Source: Ruegeria halocynthiae (GTDB lineage: Bacteria > Pseudomonadota > Alphaproteobacteria > Rhodobacterales > Rhodobacteraceae). From it: a stretch of DNA of 64,000 bases. The position numbers and the translations under genes are program-made. This document shows, piece after piece, positions 24,908 through 34,366 of the stretch. Within the stretch, counting starts at the first letter, position 1. Every line of letters starts with the position of its first letter. Under the pieces are notes generated by a model. That model had not been told where the DNA came from and did not search any database. It saw only the letters and a program-made list of their open reading frames with translations. Where the stretch lies: contig NZ_FNNP01000010.1 of the NCBI RefSeq assembly GCF_900106805.1, positions 1-64,000 on the forward strand, read 5' to 3'.

Positions 24908-25813
24908 ATGCACACCCAGCCCCTCAGAAGCATCGTCAAAGTGTCTCAGGTTCAATCGTTTTCCAAAGCGGCGGACCAACTTGGATTGACCCTTTCCGCA
25001 CTCTCCATGCAGATGAAATCTCTGGAGCAGGCTTTGGGCGTCACGTTGTTTGACCGGTCGGTCCGGCCACCTCGCCTTACGCCAACTGGCCGCGCCATCG
25101 TAAAAGAGGCGATACCTCTGCTAAAGCACGAGGGAAAAATCTTTGAAATCTGTCGTCCAGGCGATGAACTCGCAGGTCAGTTTCGTCTGGGTTTCATCAC
25201 GACTGCGGCAGTGCGTTTGCTGCCAAAGTTTCTGGAGGCGGCAACACAACAACTTGCGTATGCAACGTTTGAATTTGAAACCGGGTTGTCCGCAAATCTT
25301 CAGAGCAAGGTTTTGATGGGTCAGCTGGACGCGGCCGTAATCACGGATACAGATGGTCTTCCAAGCCAATTGTCTGCCCGTGTACTAAAGCAAGAGAGGT
25401 TCGTTTTCGCAGCCCACAAAAACCTTCTCAATAATGGCTTTCAATCTCTCCTCCACGAAAGTGATTTCTTTCACTTCATGCCGGAAACTGGAATAGGCAA
25501 ATTAATCGCGCAAGCAATGCTGCAATATGAACGCCCAGCGCGATCCAAAACGATCGTTCTCGACAATCTAGAAGCCATAATGGAGTGTGTTACTGTTGGT
25601 CTTGGTTTCACGCTTCTGCCAGTTCCCGACGTTGAACGGTATCGAATACCAGAACTGAAGCTCATAGACGCCCATGACTCTCTTCAACGGAAGTTGGTTC
25701 TGGTCACGCTACGAGAAAGCGCTCTGACCCGTCACCAAGAAGAGCTTTCAGCTTTGCTTGAAACCTATTGCGGCCCAAGTATCCCGAGCGGGGACTTGTG
25801 CGACCTTCGATAA
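24908..25813 (+). CDS. LysR-type transcriptional regulator
   Basis: A 301-residue protein with an N-terminal winged helix-turn-helix (SFSKAADQLGLTLSALSMQMKSLEQALGVTLFDR, about residues 18-51) and a substrate-binding-protein-like effector domain. It is divergent from the ACAD-like gene across 115 bases, the standard LysR layout, and probably controls it and perhaps the exporter/lyase pair. cuyA loci in relatives also have a regulator, so a CuyR-like role is possible. The effector is unknown. Confidence 0.85.
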   Translation: MHTQPLRSIVKVSQVQSFSKAADQLGLTLSALSMQMKSLEQALGVTLFDRSVRPPRLTPTGRAIVKEAIPLLKHEGKIFEICRPGDELAGQFRLGFITTAAVRLLPKFLEAATQQLAYATFEFETGLSANLQSKVLMGQLDAAVITDTDGLPSQLSARVLKQERFVFAAHKNLLNNGFQSLLHESDFFHFMPETGIGKLIAQAMLQYERPARSKTIVLDNLEAIMECVTVGLGFTLLPVPDVERYRIPELKLIDAHDSLQRKLVLVTLRESALTRHQEELSALLETYCGPSIPSGDLCDLR

Positions 25814-26028
25814 CTGATGCACCTGATGATAACGAATGAATGCCCTTACCTTGATCACTCATTGACGCTCGGGCTCTCAAGGCACCTTCCACAAGATGTA
25901 GCGGTCCATGCCAGAACGGAATTCAGGGCAAAGCATAAGAGCATATCAAGTGAGTAGTCTGAATGTCAGATGCAATTTTGCGAAGCAATCGAGATAATCA
26001 AGACGCTTTTCGGGTCAGCACCAACCGT

Positions 26029-26730
26029 TTACGACCACGCAACATCACCCAGAAAGATATACCCCGCCCCGTATATTGTTTTGATCAGACGCGGTTTTTT
26101 GGGATCTTCCCCCAGCTTTGTCCGCAAGCGTGAAATTCGTACATCCATCGCCCGGTCAAAGCTGTCACCGGCGCCGCCACCCAGCATCTCCTGCATTCGG
26201 GCGCGGCTGATCAGGCGTTTTGGGCTTTCGAGAAACAGGCGCAAGACCTCACCTTCGGCATGGCTGAACGGTGTTTCGGTGCCATCAGCGTCGATTAGGA
26301 CATATCTGTCGAAATGAGCTGTCCAGCCATTGAACTCGGCGACGTCCGAGTTCTGTGTCACCGGACCGGATGACCGCAGGCGGGCGCGAATACGTGCTAT
26401 GACCTCAGCAGGATCGAAGGGTTTGGTGATGTAATCATCCGCCCCAAGCTCCAGCCCGGTTATCCGGTCCTGTACTTGGACGCGGCCCGAAATGATGATG
26501 ACGGCGGCGCCCTGTTCCAATGCCAGCCGATGAACAAGCGCCAGCCCGTCGGTATCTGGCAGCGACAGATCCACCAGACAAAGGTCCGGAGTGACTCGTT
26601 TCAGCGACGCTTCGAATTCACGCGCACGGGCAAAACTCTGAGTTCGAAAACCCGCCTCTTCCAATGCGTCCGTCAATATTCGGCGAATTTCGGGCTCATC
26701 ATCAAGAATGGTCACCAATGGTAGGGTCAT
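26029..26730 (-). CDS. OmpR-family response regulator
   Basis: A 233-residue protein with an N-terminal receiver domain (acidic pair in ILDDEPE, phospho-acceptor Asp in CLVDLSLPDTDG, Lys in ITKPFDP) and a C-terminal winged-helix DNA-binding domain (SRARMQEMLGGGAGDSFDRAMDVRISRLRTKLG). Its ATG directly follows the stop of the hybrid kinase gene, so it is the kinase's likely partner. Targets are unknown; the nearest candidates are the aspartate decarboxylase/exchanger genes upstream on the same strand. Confidence 0.9.
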   Translation of the reverse strand: MTLPLVTILDDEPEIRRILTDALEEAGFRTQSFARAREFEASLKRVTPDLCLVDLSLPDTDGLALVHRLALEQGAAVIIISGRVQVQDRITGLELGADDYITKPFDPAEVIARIRARLRSSGPVTQNSDVAEFNGWTAHFDRYVLIDADGTETPFSHAEGEVLRLFLESPKRLISRARMQEMLGGGAGDSFDRAMDVRISRLRTKLGEDPKKPRLIKTIYGAGYIFLGDVAWS

Positions 26731-28632
26731 CTAGGCGGCCTCGGTTCGGATCAGTGCCGACAATTGCGACGACGTGAATGGTTTGCTCAAAACAGGTGCA
26801 CGGGTCAGTGCTTTATGATGCAGCGGATCAGTTAAGGGCAGCGACGTCATCAAGATACATGGCAGAGCTCCGTTCAAGCGGTCGACGATATCGATGCCGG
26901 TGCCGTCTCCTTCCAACCTTATGTCGGACAGAACCAACGCTATGTCACTGACGTCCGAGGCCAAAGCCAGTGCTTCCTCGACAGAGCTTGCCTCGATCAC
27001 AGAACACCCCAAGCCGACTAGCATATCTCGGAACTGGCTGCGCAGTTCGTCGTTGTCTTCGACCAACAATACCAGACCCGCTTGCGCAGGTGGCGCAGGC
27101 CGGTAAGGCAGGCGTATCACAACGGATGCGCCAGAGGGCGTATTGCGCAAATTCAGATCCCCCCCCGCCAGTTTGACTGTGTCATAGACCATCGGCAGCC
27201 CCAACCCCGATCCATCGCTGCCTTTAGTCGTAAAGAAAGGATTCAACGCCTTCTTCAGAGCCTCCGGAGAAAATCCGGGACCAGTGTCGGATACTGTGAT
27301 CTCAACCCATATTTTTCCGATAGCGTGCGCACTGATCGTGATCTGGCCAGATGTACCACAAGCATCACGCGCATTCAGCACGAGATTTAGCATCGCATCC
27401 TGCACCATGCCTGGATCCAGCATCAATGCTTTGTCAGGCAGTGTATTCACCACCGACAATCCCATGCCGCGTGGCAAGGACGGCGTTGCAAGTACGCGCA
27501 AATCCTCAAGTAACCCGCGCATTTCCGTCGCCTGCGGCTGAGGTGTCCGATTGCCGGTCATGTCAGCGATGCGGTTCAGCAACTGTCCGCCCCTACGTGC
27601 AGTCTGTTGCGTGGCAGAGACAAGCTGGTTCGCCTCGTCAGACAGATCCATCCTTTCTAGCCGGGCCTGCATACCCAATATGATGGTCAACAGGTTTGAG
27701 AAATCATGCGCCAGCCCACTGGTCATCTGCGCGGCCATAGCCCTTCGTCGCGTTTGCTGGAGCGCTACCCGGGCTTGGGTTTCTTCGGTGATATCCACCG
27801 ACATGACATAAACGCCACCCACTTGATCAGGAGTGAAGGAGACCCGGATGCGGCGCGAGTCTTGATCCTCGGTAAATTCAAACACCGAAGGCTGCCCGCT
27901 ATATGCCTGCTCCAGATGCGGCTTCACTCTGTCATAGGCCGAGGGTCCCAGAGCCTGCGAAACATGAAGGCCCAGAATATCGGAAGGGCGACCAGGCAAT
28001 ACAGAACTGAGGCGACGATTAGAGTAATCGTACCTCCCGTCGGCATCCAGATGGGCAATATGTGCGGGCATCATCTCGGTCGTCATTCGCGTCCGCGCCT
28101 CGATCTCGGTCAGCTGACGTTTCGCTTCTTCCAGTGTTGTGATGGTCGCGGCCAATTTACGGTTGGTTGCGGACAACTCCTCTGCGTGGCTTAGAAGCTG
28201 ATCCGACAGTTCTTCTGAGCGGGCGCGCAGCAAATCTTCGGCCTGTTTGGTACGGGTGATGTCTGTATAGACTGCCACCCAACCGCCATTGGGTAACGGA
28301 GCACCCTCGACCGAGATCACCTGACCATTAGGCCGTATCCGCTCCATATAATGCGGCTCAAATGCCAAAGCCTGCGCAACGCGGGTATCAACCATTTCGT
28401 CAACGTCACCTTCGGCACCGTATTCCCCCCGGCTGGCGAGAAGATGAATGGTATCGCGAAACAACGCACCTGGCTCGACAAGCGCGCCGGGCAAATCGAA
28501 CATTTCCTGAAACCGCAGATTGCTGACCACAAGGCGCAACTGGCTATCATAGATCGAAAGAGCCTGCCCAATCAGGTTCAGGCCCGCCGTTGTCATCGCC
28601 TTGATACGCTGTTCGGATATTTCCAAATTCAT
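26731..28632 (-). CDS. PAS-containing hybrid sensor histidine kinase
   Basis: A 633-residue soluble kinase with no membrane segment, so it probably senses a cytoplasmic signal. Order: a PAS domain (about 10-125), a coiled-coil linker (about 125-180), a second PAS (about 185-290), a His-acceptor helix with GLAHDFSNLLT, an ATPase domain with NARDACG, DTGPGFS and GSGLGLPMVYD, and a C-terminal receiver (LVEDNDELR, LVLSDIRLEG). It may relay via its own receiver or directly to the response regulator encoded downstream. A GGGGAGG lies unusually close to ATG 28632, with essentially no spacer, so translation may be weak or may start slightly downstream. Confidence 0.88.
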   Translation of the reverse strand: MNLEISEQRIKAMTTAGLNLIGQALSIYDSQLRLVVSNLRFQEMFDLPGALVEPGALFRDTIHLLASRGEYGAEGDVDEMVDTRVAQALAFEPHYMERIRPNGQVISVEGAPLPNGGWVAVYTDITRTKQAEDLLRARSEELSDQLLSHAEELSATNRKLAATITTLEEAKRQLTEIEARTRMTTEMMPAHIAHLDADGRYDYSNRRLSSVLPGRPSDILGLHVSQALGPSAYDRVKPHLEQAYSGQPSVFEFTEDQDSRRIRVSFTPDQVGGVYVMSVDITEETQARVALQQTRRRAMAAQMTSGLAHDFSNLLTIILGMQARLERMDLSDEANQLVSATQQTARRGGQLLNRIADMTGNRTPQPQATEMRGLLEDLRVLATPSLPRGMGLSVVNTLPDKALMLDPGMVQDAMLNLVLNARDACGTSGQITISAHAIGKIWVEITVSDTGPGFSPEALKKALNPFFTTKGSDGSGLGLPMVYDTVKLAGGDLNLRNTPSGASVVIRLPYRPAPPAQAGLVLLVEDNDELRSQFRDMLVGLGCSVIEASSVEEALALASDVSDIALVLSDIRLEGDGTGIDIVDRLNGALPCILMTSLPLTDPLHHKALTRAPVLSKPFTSSQLSALIRTEAA

Positions 28633-28687
28633 CCTCCCCTGCGCCTATGGGTAACACCAGTTCGGGCGCAGGTGTAGGGAATTTGAT

Positions 28688-30304
28688 CTAGCCATGCAGC
28701 GGCAAATTGTTCGCTGCGCGATAAGCTTGCACATAGCCACGCGCAACCGATCGAACCGCCGTTCCGATCTGCGAATATGCCTCATCCGGTAGGTTGGCAA
28801 AGGACACGCGTGCCGACCATCCAGGTGCATCAAACCCGCTGCCATTCAACAAGACGATGCCATAGTCCTCGGCCAGTTTAAACGCGATATCCAACGGATG
28901 AACGTTCTGCTTGATCCAGGTCACCACGTCTTCACCAACATATTTTCGCAGCCAGTATTCGAAATCGATGATGCCATAGTAGGCGTCGTAGTGTTCACCC
29001 GCTTGCACCTCGATCCCCATCGCTTCGGTCAGTAGCCTGAAACGACGCTGGACCAATTCCATGCAGGCGGCCTGATAGATTTTCTTGCTATCAACCAATT
29101 CACAAAGCGAGAACAGCGTCATCATGACCTGCTGTGGCAGCGACAAACCAGCCGTGTGATTCAGGGCGACATCTCGGCTATCGGCCACAAGCCGGTCGAT
29201 AAACCGGATATCGCGCGGCGTCAGGCTGAGCGTTCCGTAGCGTTTATCCAGAGTCTGTTTGATCTCGTCCGGGTGATCCGCCAGCTTGAGATCGAAGATA
29301 TTGTCTTGCGCGACCGCGATCACGCCAAGCCGCCAGCCAGTGCAGCCAAAGTACTTCGAATAGGAATACACCCCAATTGTATTGCGCGGCAGATGCCCCA
29401 TGACCGAGGTAAAATCATGCACAAATGTACCGTAAACATCATCCGTCAGCACGATCAGGTCAGGGCGGTGATTTTCCACCAGATCCGCCAGTTTGCGCAG
29501 TGACACGGTGCTGAGCGCAACAGAGGACGGATTACCGGGGTTTACCAGGAAAAATGCCTTTATCTTGGGGTCCTTCAGCTTTTCAATGGCGGCGTCGGTG
29601 AGCTGGAAACCGTCTTTCTCATCGGTCTCTACATGGACGGATTCAAGGCTGTAATCCTCCAACTCGGGCATTTCCAGATAGGGGGTGAAGATCGGAGTGC
29701 ACAACGCAATCGTATCACCGGGGTTCAGCAACCGATTGGCTTTGAGTGTCTTGAAAATATAGCACATCGCCGCCGTGCCACCTTCGACCGCGAACAGATC
29801 AAACTGAGCGTCAGGCCGGTGACCCCTACACATGGACCACATCAGGTATTCATGGGCTATAGCGGCATTGTGTTTCAGGATACGGTCAGGGACTGGATAA
29901 TTATCACCGATGATTGAATCTGTTAGTTCATGCACAAACTCATCGGCATCAAACTCAAATGCCGCGATAGCATGAGCGACCACCTCAAGAAGCGTGTCAA
30001 CGCCCGGCGTCTCTACGTGATCAGACGCCCAACTCTGCAGCCGATCATGACAGTCCTTCTGTGCAGGCATTCCGCCCAATCCAGCAGGGTGGTTCATCAC
30101 TCGTTTGGATTCAGTTATGGCAAATTGGCCGAGGGCAAAGAATGCCTCACGCGGGCGAGTGGCAACCCAGTTGGGATTGCCCCGACCCGCATTCAGGAAG
30201 GCAGAATTAGCTTTGAGTGCCTCAGCCGAGGCCAATTTGATCAGCTCATCCTTGATCTGAAACGGGCTGAGGGCTTCGTAGTCGTGCAGCGTTACTCTAT
30301 CCAT
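28688..30304 (-). CDS. asdA: Aspartate 4-decarboxylase (bifunctional aspartate aminotransferase)
   Basis: A 538-residue fold-I PLP enzyme that converts L-aspartate to L-alanine and CO2. It has the expected long N-terminal extension (GRGNPNWVATRPREAFF), the nucleotide-fold region FLVNPGNPSS, VLTDDVYGTF and the PLP lysine in YSYSKYFGCTGWR, followed by the family insertion with DKRYGTLSLTPRD. The length fits AsdA and is much longer than normal aspartate aminotransferases. The start ATG 30304 has GGAGAGG eight bases upstream. It lies 18 bases downstream of an AspT-type exchanger, the classic partner that swaps aspartate for alanine. Confidence 0.9.
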   Translation of the reverse strand: MDRVTLHDYEALSPFQIKDELIKLASAEALKANSAFLNAGRGNPNWVATRPREAFFALGQFAITESKRVMNHPAGLGGMPAQKDCHDRLQSWASDHVETPGVDTLLEVVAHAIAAFEFDADEFVHELTDSIIGDNYPVPDRILKHNAAIAHEYLMWSMCRGHRPDAQFDLFAVEGGTAAMCYIFKTLKANRLLNPGDTIALCTPIFTPYLEMPELEDYSLESVHVETDEKDGFQLTDAAIEKLKDPKIKAFFLVNPGNPSSVALSTVSLRKLADLVENHRPDLIVLTDDVYGTFVHDFTSVMGHLPRNTIGVYSYSKYFGCTGWRLGVIAVAQDNIFDLKLADHPDEIKQTLDKRYGTLSLTPRDIRFIDRLVADSRDVALNHTAGLSLPQQVMMTLFSLCELVDSKKIYQAACMELVQRRFRLLTEAMGIEVQAGEHYDAYYGIIDFEYWLRKYVGEDVVTWIKQNVHPLDIAFKLAEDYGIVLLNGSGFDAPGWSARVSFANLPDEAYSQIGTAVRSVARGYVQAYRAANNLPLHG

Positions 30305-30322
30305 AATGCAAACCTCTCCAAA

Positions 30323-32008
30323 TCAGCTTAGGATCAAAACAACGACCATGCCGAAGATGGTCAGCAATGTGTTACCGATCGCGTAGGGCATTCCATAGCC
30401 AAGCGCCGGAATGCGGCTTTGCGCGGCTTCTTGGATCATACCCAACGCGGCCGTGGTGGTCCGAGCACCGGCACAGGCACCAAACAAGATTGCGGGGTGG
30501 AATTTGAACACGTAGTGCCCGACATAGATCGCAAAGATCATCGGCAGCGAAGTTGCAACGATCCCCCATAGCAACAACGCGATACCAGCCTGTTGCAGCC
30601 CGGCGACAAATCCCGGCCCTGCCGTTATCCCGATCACCGCGATAAAGACGTTCAGGCCCAGCGTGTTCATCAGCCAAAGTGCAGGACCCGGAATTCGACC
30701 AAAGGTCGGATGCACTGTCCGTAGCCAACCTAGTATCAGCCCGGCCAGCAGCGCGCCGCCAGTCGTCGAAAGGCTGATCGGAAAGCCCCCCATCATAACC
30801 GACAGCGTTCCGATGAGACCACCGATAAAAATTCCCCAGCCGACAAAAGCCAGATCTGTAGTGTCGACCGGGCGATCCGCATAGCCGATCTTGGCGATTG
30901 CCGCCTCGACGTGCCGTTTGCTACCCTGAATCGTGATGATATCACCGCGATGCACGACCGTCCCCGGCAGCAGCGGTAGATCCTGCATATTTCGCATCAA
31001 CTTCGAGACATAGATGCCCCGCGCCATCGACAACTTGCTCAACTCTTCAAGGGTTTTGTTATGAACTTCCTTGCTGGCGATCAGTACATCCAGCTTTTCA
31101 GAGGGAATGCTCAACAGCTCAGGTGCGTCCGCTTCGGTCAAGCTGGTCTCAAGTAAGCCTACCAAATCAGCGCGACGGCCCGAGAACATCACAACATCCC
31201 CTGCCTGCAATATTGTGTTGTCTTCTACTTCGATGACCTTCCCGTCGCGTCTGAGACGTTCGGCGTAGATACGTACACCGGGCAACAGGCTTTTGACGGG
31301 CTGCCCCAGCAGATCGCTGTTTTCAGGTATCTCAAAGGCCCGCGTCTCGATCGCGCGATAGGCTGAGACGATGCCGTCACCGGTTTCTACTGCTGTGCTG
31401 CCACCCAACTTGGCCTCATATTCCTTGCAGGCTGCGACCAGATCGACACCAATCAGACGTGGCCCGATCTTGGCCAGAATGATTGCCGAGCCAATCGTGC
31501 CATAGATATAAGTCACCGCGTAGGCCACTGGGATCTGGTTGGCATAGGTTTTGGCCTGTTCTGCCGACAACCCCAGTTGGCCGATCTGGTCGGTTGCCAC
31601 ACCAATCGCAGCTGAAATCGTTTGCGAACCGGCGTAGAGACCTGCGGCATAACCCAGTTCCAGCCCCGCCACCTTGGCGGCGACGACCGGGATCACCAGA
31701 CACAAGGCCAATACGCTGAGCGCAAAGAACACCTCGCGCGCGCCATCCACTTTGAGACCACGCATGAATTGTGGCCCGACACCGTATCCCACGGCAAAAA
31801 TGAACATGATGAAAAATGTCGATTTGACCGCCGAATCGACTTCGATATGTGCTTGTCCGATCACCACCGCAGCCAACAGCGTTGCTGTGACGGTGCCCAA
31901 ACTGAAACCCATCACCTTCCATGGGCCAACGAGAAACCCAATTCCGATAGACAGAAACACTGCCAATTCGGGATAAGCCTGAAGAATATTCACCAGCCAA
32001 TCGACCAT
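30323..32008 (-). CDS. aspT: AspT-type aspartate:alanine exchanger
   Basis: A 561-residue inner-membrane antiporter of the aspartate:alanine exchanger family. There are five helices in the N-terminal half, a cytoplasmic loop of about 170 residues with two TrkA-C-like domains (about 205-370, for example ILQAGDVVMFSGR and VVHRGDIITIQGS), then a second helical half with GACAGARTTTAALGMI. Exchange of Asp for Ala, with intracellular decarboxylation consuming a proton, can generate proton motive force. A start at ATG 32008 is supported by TGAGGTGG; the open frame runs 55 codons further upstream but without family-like sequence. First gene of the aspT-asdA unit. Confidence 0.88.
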   Translation of the reverse strand: MVDWLVNILQAYPELAVFLSIGIGFLVGPWKVMGFSLGTVTATLLAAVVIGQAHIEVDSAVKSTFFIMFIFAVGYGVGPQFMRGLKVDGAREVFFALSVLALCLVIPVVAAKVAGLELGYAAGLYAGSQTISAAIGVATDQIGQLGLSAEQAKTYANQIPVAYAVTYIYGTIGSAIILAKIGPRLIGVDLVAACKEYEAKLGGSTAVETGDGIVSAYRAIETRAFEIPENSDLLGQPVKSLLPGVRIYAERLRRDGKVIEVEDNTILQAGDVVMFSGRRADLVGLLETSLTEADAPELLSIPSEKLDVLIASKEVHNKTLEELSKLSMARGIYVSKLMRNMQDLPLLPGTVVHRGDIITIQGSKRHVEAAIAKIGYADRPVDTTDLAFVGWGIFIGGLIGTLSVMMGGFPISLSTTGGALLAGLILGWLRTVHPTFGRIPGPALWLMNTLGLNVFIAVIGITAGPGFVAGLQQAGIALLLWGIVATSLPMIFAIYVGHYVFKFHPAILFGACAGARTTTAALGMIQEAAQSRIPALGYGMPYAIGNTLLTIFGMVVVLILS

Positions 32009-32419
32009 AATCCACCTCACAATCCACGCCAGACAGGCATCCGAGGCAAAGGTCGACGATGTGGCGACAAGGCATCTTAACAATGATACCTTTGCTTGCC
32101 GACCAAGCCGCCTGTTCGATAAATCCAACCACAACAGGAAAACTCTGGCCTCACGATACTGCAACAAAGACATATGTCATAATTATCTGAATATTAACGG
32201 TTCTCCGTATCTGGTCCCCATGCAAGTCGTAGGACCACATCTTGCCGCGGGTGCGGGACACATGAAATCAAGCTACGGTTCTCATGTTTCCACCTTTCTT
32301 CACTTCGACCCGGCTTATGCGGTTTTCACTGTCATGCCATCGCAATGATTCGGCTCAAAATATTGGCTTGTCTTAACAATTCCATTGCAGTCACCCGGCG
32401 TTTGACATCACATACTGCT
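32009..32419. other. Divergent intergenic region aspT / Mla operon
   Basis: About 410 bases with no supported gene. It should hold the aspT and Mla-operon promoters. A perfect 10-bp palindrome GACATATGTC lies at 32169-32178, within an AT-rich stretch. Nothing else could be assigned. Confidence 0.5.
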
Positions 32420-33544
32420 ATGACACGACCGACGATAACTTCCGAGAGCGACGCAACCGGCGTTTGCATACGGATCGCGGGGGATCTGCGTACGCAGTCG
32501 CTGGATCATGTCGAGGAGGATTTCGCGGCGCTGCGACCGAACGGCCAAGATGTCGTCGTGGACATGGCACAGGTGCAATCGTTGGACACCGGAGGTGCGT
32601 GGCTTGTTGCCAATCTCGTGCAACGATTGGGATCATCAGGCGCTCAGGTACGGCTTGAAGGGTTGGACCCCGCGCACTCTTCGTTGATCGAGACGGTCTC
32701 ACACAACATATCCGAAATGACGGGAGACGAGCTCCCTCCTCGGGGCTTCGTCAACTGGGTTGCCCGGATTGGTGAAAAGACTTTCGGTGCGTGGCAGGAC
32801 ACTCTTTCGATCGTCGGCTTTCTAGGCCTTACTTTGCATCGGCTGGTTCGGACATTGATCATGCCATGGCGGCTGCGTCGTGCTGCATTGGTGTCACAGA
32901 TGGAACAGGTCGGCTTCAAGGCGTTGCCCATCGTTTCTTTGATGGGTTTTCTGATCGGCGTCGTTCTGGCCTTTCAGGGTGCGACACAGCTGAAACAGTT
33001 CGGGGCCGAAATTTTCGTCGTCGAGCTGATCTCGATCTCGATCTTGCGTGAACTGGGTATTCTGCTGACCGCGATCATTGTCGCAGGCCGCTCCGGGTCG
33101 GCCTTTACGGCCTCGATTGGTTCGATGAAGGTGCAGGAAGAAATTGATGCGATGCGCACTCTGGGGTTGGATCCGATTGAAGTTCTGGTCATTCCCCGCG
33201 TTCTGGCGCTGTTGATCATGTTGCCCATTCTTGGCTTTGTCGCCGATATGGCTGGCCTGATCGGTGGAGCGTTGATGAGTTGGATCGACCTCGGGGTCAG
33301 CCCTGGTATGTTCTTGACCCGGCTTAAGGAAAACACCGGTGTCGCACAGCTGGCTGTCGGGATGATCAAAGCGCCGTTCTTTGCGCTGGTGATCGGGGTC
33401 ATTGCCTGCTGGCAGGCAATGCAGGTTAAAGGCTCATCCGAAAGTGTTGGCCAGCGCACGACCGCCTCGGTCGTACAGTCGATATTCATGGTGATTGCCA
33501 TCGACGCTCTGTTCTCGATCTTCTTCTCGGAACTGGGGGTCTGA
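32420..33544 (+). CDS. Mla-type ABC permease (MlaE) with N-terminal STAS domain
   Basis: About 374 residues. The first 100 form a STAS-like domain (DVVVDMAQVQSLDTGGAWL), and the rest is a five- to six-helix MlaE permease with the family segments LPIVSLMGFLIGVVLAFQG and RSGSAFTASIGSMKVQEEIDAM. It should be the inner-membrane permease for phospholipid or other lipid transport between the membranes. ATG 32420 is chosen because the STAS-like fold begins directly after it; the frame is open to ATG 32345, and neither start has a clear ribosome site. The fused STAS replaces a separate MlaB. First gene of a four-gene operon. Confidence 0.85.
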   Translation: MTRPTITSESDATGVCIRIAGDLRTQSLDHVEEDFAALRPNGQDVVVDMAQVQSLDTGGAWLVANLVQRLGSSGAQVRLEGLDPAHSSLIETVSHNISEMTGDELPPRGFVNWVARIGEKTFGAWQDTLSIVGFLGLTLHRLVRTLIMPWRLRRAALVSQMEQVGFKALPIVSLMGFLIGVVLAFQGATQLKQFGAEIFVVELISISILRELGILLTAIIVAGRSGSAFTASIGSMKVQEEIDAMRTLGLDPIEVLVIPRVLALLIMLPILGFVADMAGLIGGALMSWIDLGVSPGMFLTRLKENTGVAQLAVGMIKAPFFALVIGVIACWQAMQVKGSSESVGQRTTASVVQSIFMVIAIDALFSIFFSELGV

Positions 33545-33545
33545 C

Positions 33546-34352
33546 ATGGACGGTACCGCCCTGAAGGACAGACCCAAAAGCGATACACAGCGCGAAGCCG
33601 TCATTCGCGTCCGCAACCTGACCAACCAGTTCGGTGAACAGGTGGTGCATGAAAATCTCAATCTTGACGTCTGGCGTGGCGAGGTACTGGGCGTCGTCGG
33701 AGGATCAGGCACAGGTAAGTCGGTGCTGCTGCGCACGATCGTGGGACTGAACAAGCCAAAGGCTGGCAGCATTGAGGTTCTGGGCGTAGATGTCCTGAAC
33801 GGGCCAGAAGAAGATCGACAGCGTATCGAAAGAAGCTGGGGCGTGGCGTTTCAGGATGGGGCCTTGTTTTCTTCGCTGACCGTGCTGCAGAACGTGATGG
33901 CGCCATTGCGAGAACATACCGGCATCAGTGAAAGCCTGATGGCTGCACTTGGGGGGCTCAAGATCAGCCTGGTCGGGTTACCACATCTGAGTTGCAGTAA
34001 ATTTCCTTCGGAATTGTCAGGGGGGATGCGCAAACGCGCAGCTCTGGCCCGCGCCTTGTCATTGGATCCCGAGATTGTCTTTCTGGACGAACCAACTGCC
34101 GGATTGGACCCGATCGGGGCGGCCGCCTATGATGACCTGATCGGAGAGCTTCAGCATGCGCTGGGGCTGACAGTGTTCATGGTGACACATGATCTGGACA
34201 GTCTTTATGCCATTTGTGATCGCATCGCAGTACTTGCGGAAAAACGTGTGCTGGTTGAAGGTCCTATCGAAGACATGACCAAGGTCGATCATCCTTGGGT
34301 TCAGGAATATTTCACAGGCCCCCGTGCCCGTGCGGCGCAACAAAAAGGGTAG
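33546..34352 (+). CDS. Mla-type ABC ATPase (MlaF)
   Basis: A 268-residue ATPase that powers the lipid transporter: Walker A in GGSGTGKSVLL, signature LSGGMRKRAALARAL, Walker B IVFLDEPTAGLDP and the switch His in VTHDLDSL. This M-R-K-R signature variant is usual for MlaF. ATG 33546 lies two bases after the permease stop. It is followed by the MlaD-type gene. Confidence 0.9.
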   Translation: MDGTALKDRPKSDTQREAVIRVRNLTNQFGEQVVHENLNLDVWRGEVLGVVGGSGTGKSVLLRTIVGLNKPKAGSIEVLGVDVLNGPEEDRQRIERSWGVAFQDGALFSSLTVLQNVMAPLREHTGISESLMAALGGLKISLVGLPHLSCSKFPSELSGGMRKRAALARALSLDPEIVFLDEPTAGLDPIGAAAYDDLIGELQHALGLTVFMVTHDLDSLYAICDRIAVLAEKRVLVEGPIEDMTKVDHPWVQEYFTGPRARAAQQKG

Positions 34353-34366
34353 GACAGGTAGAGGCT

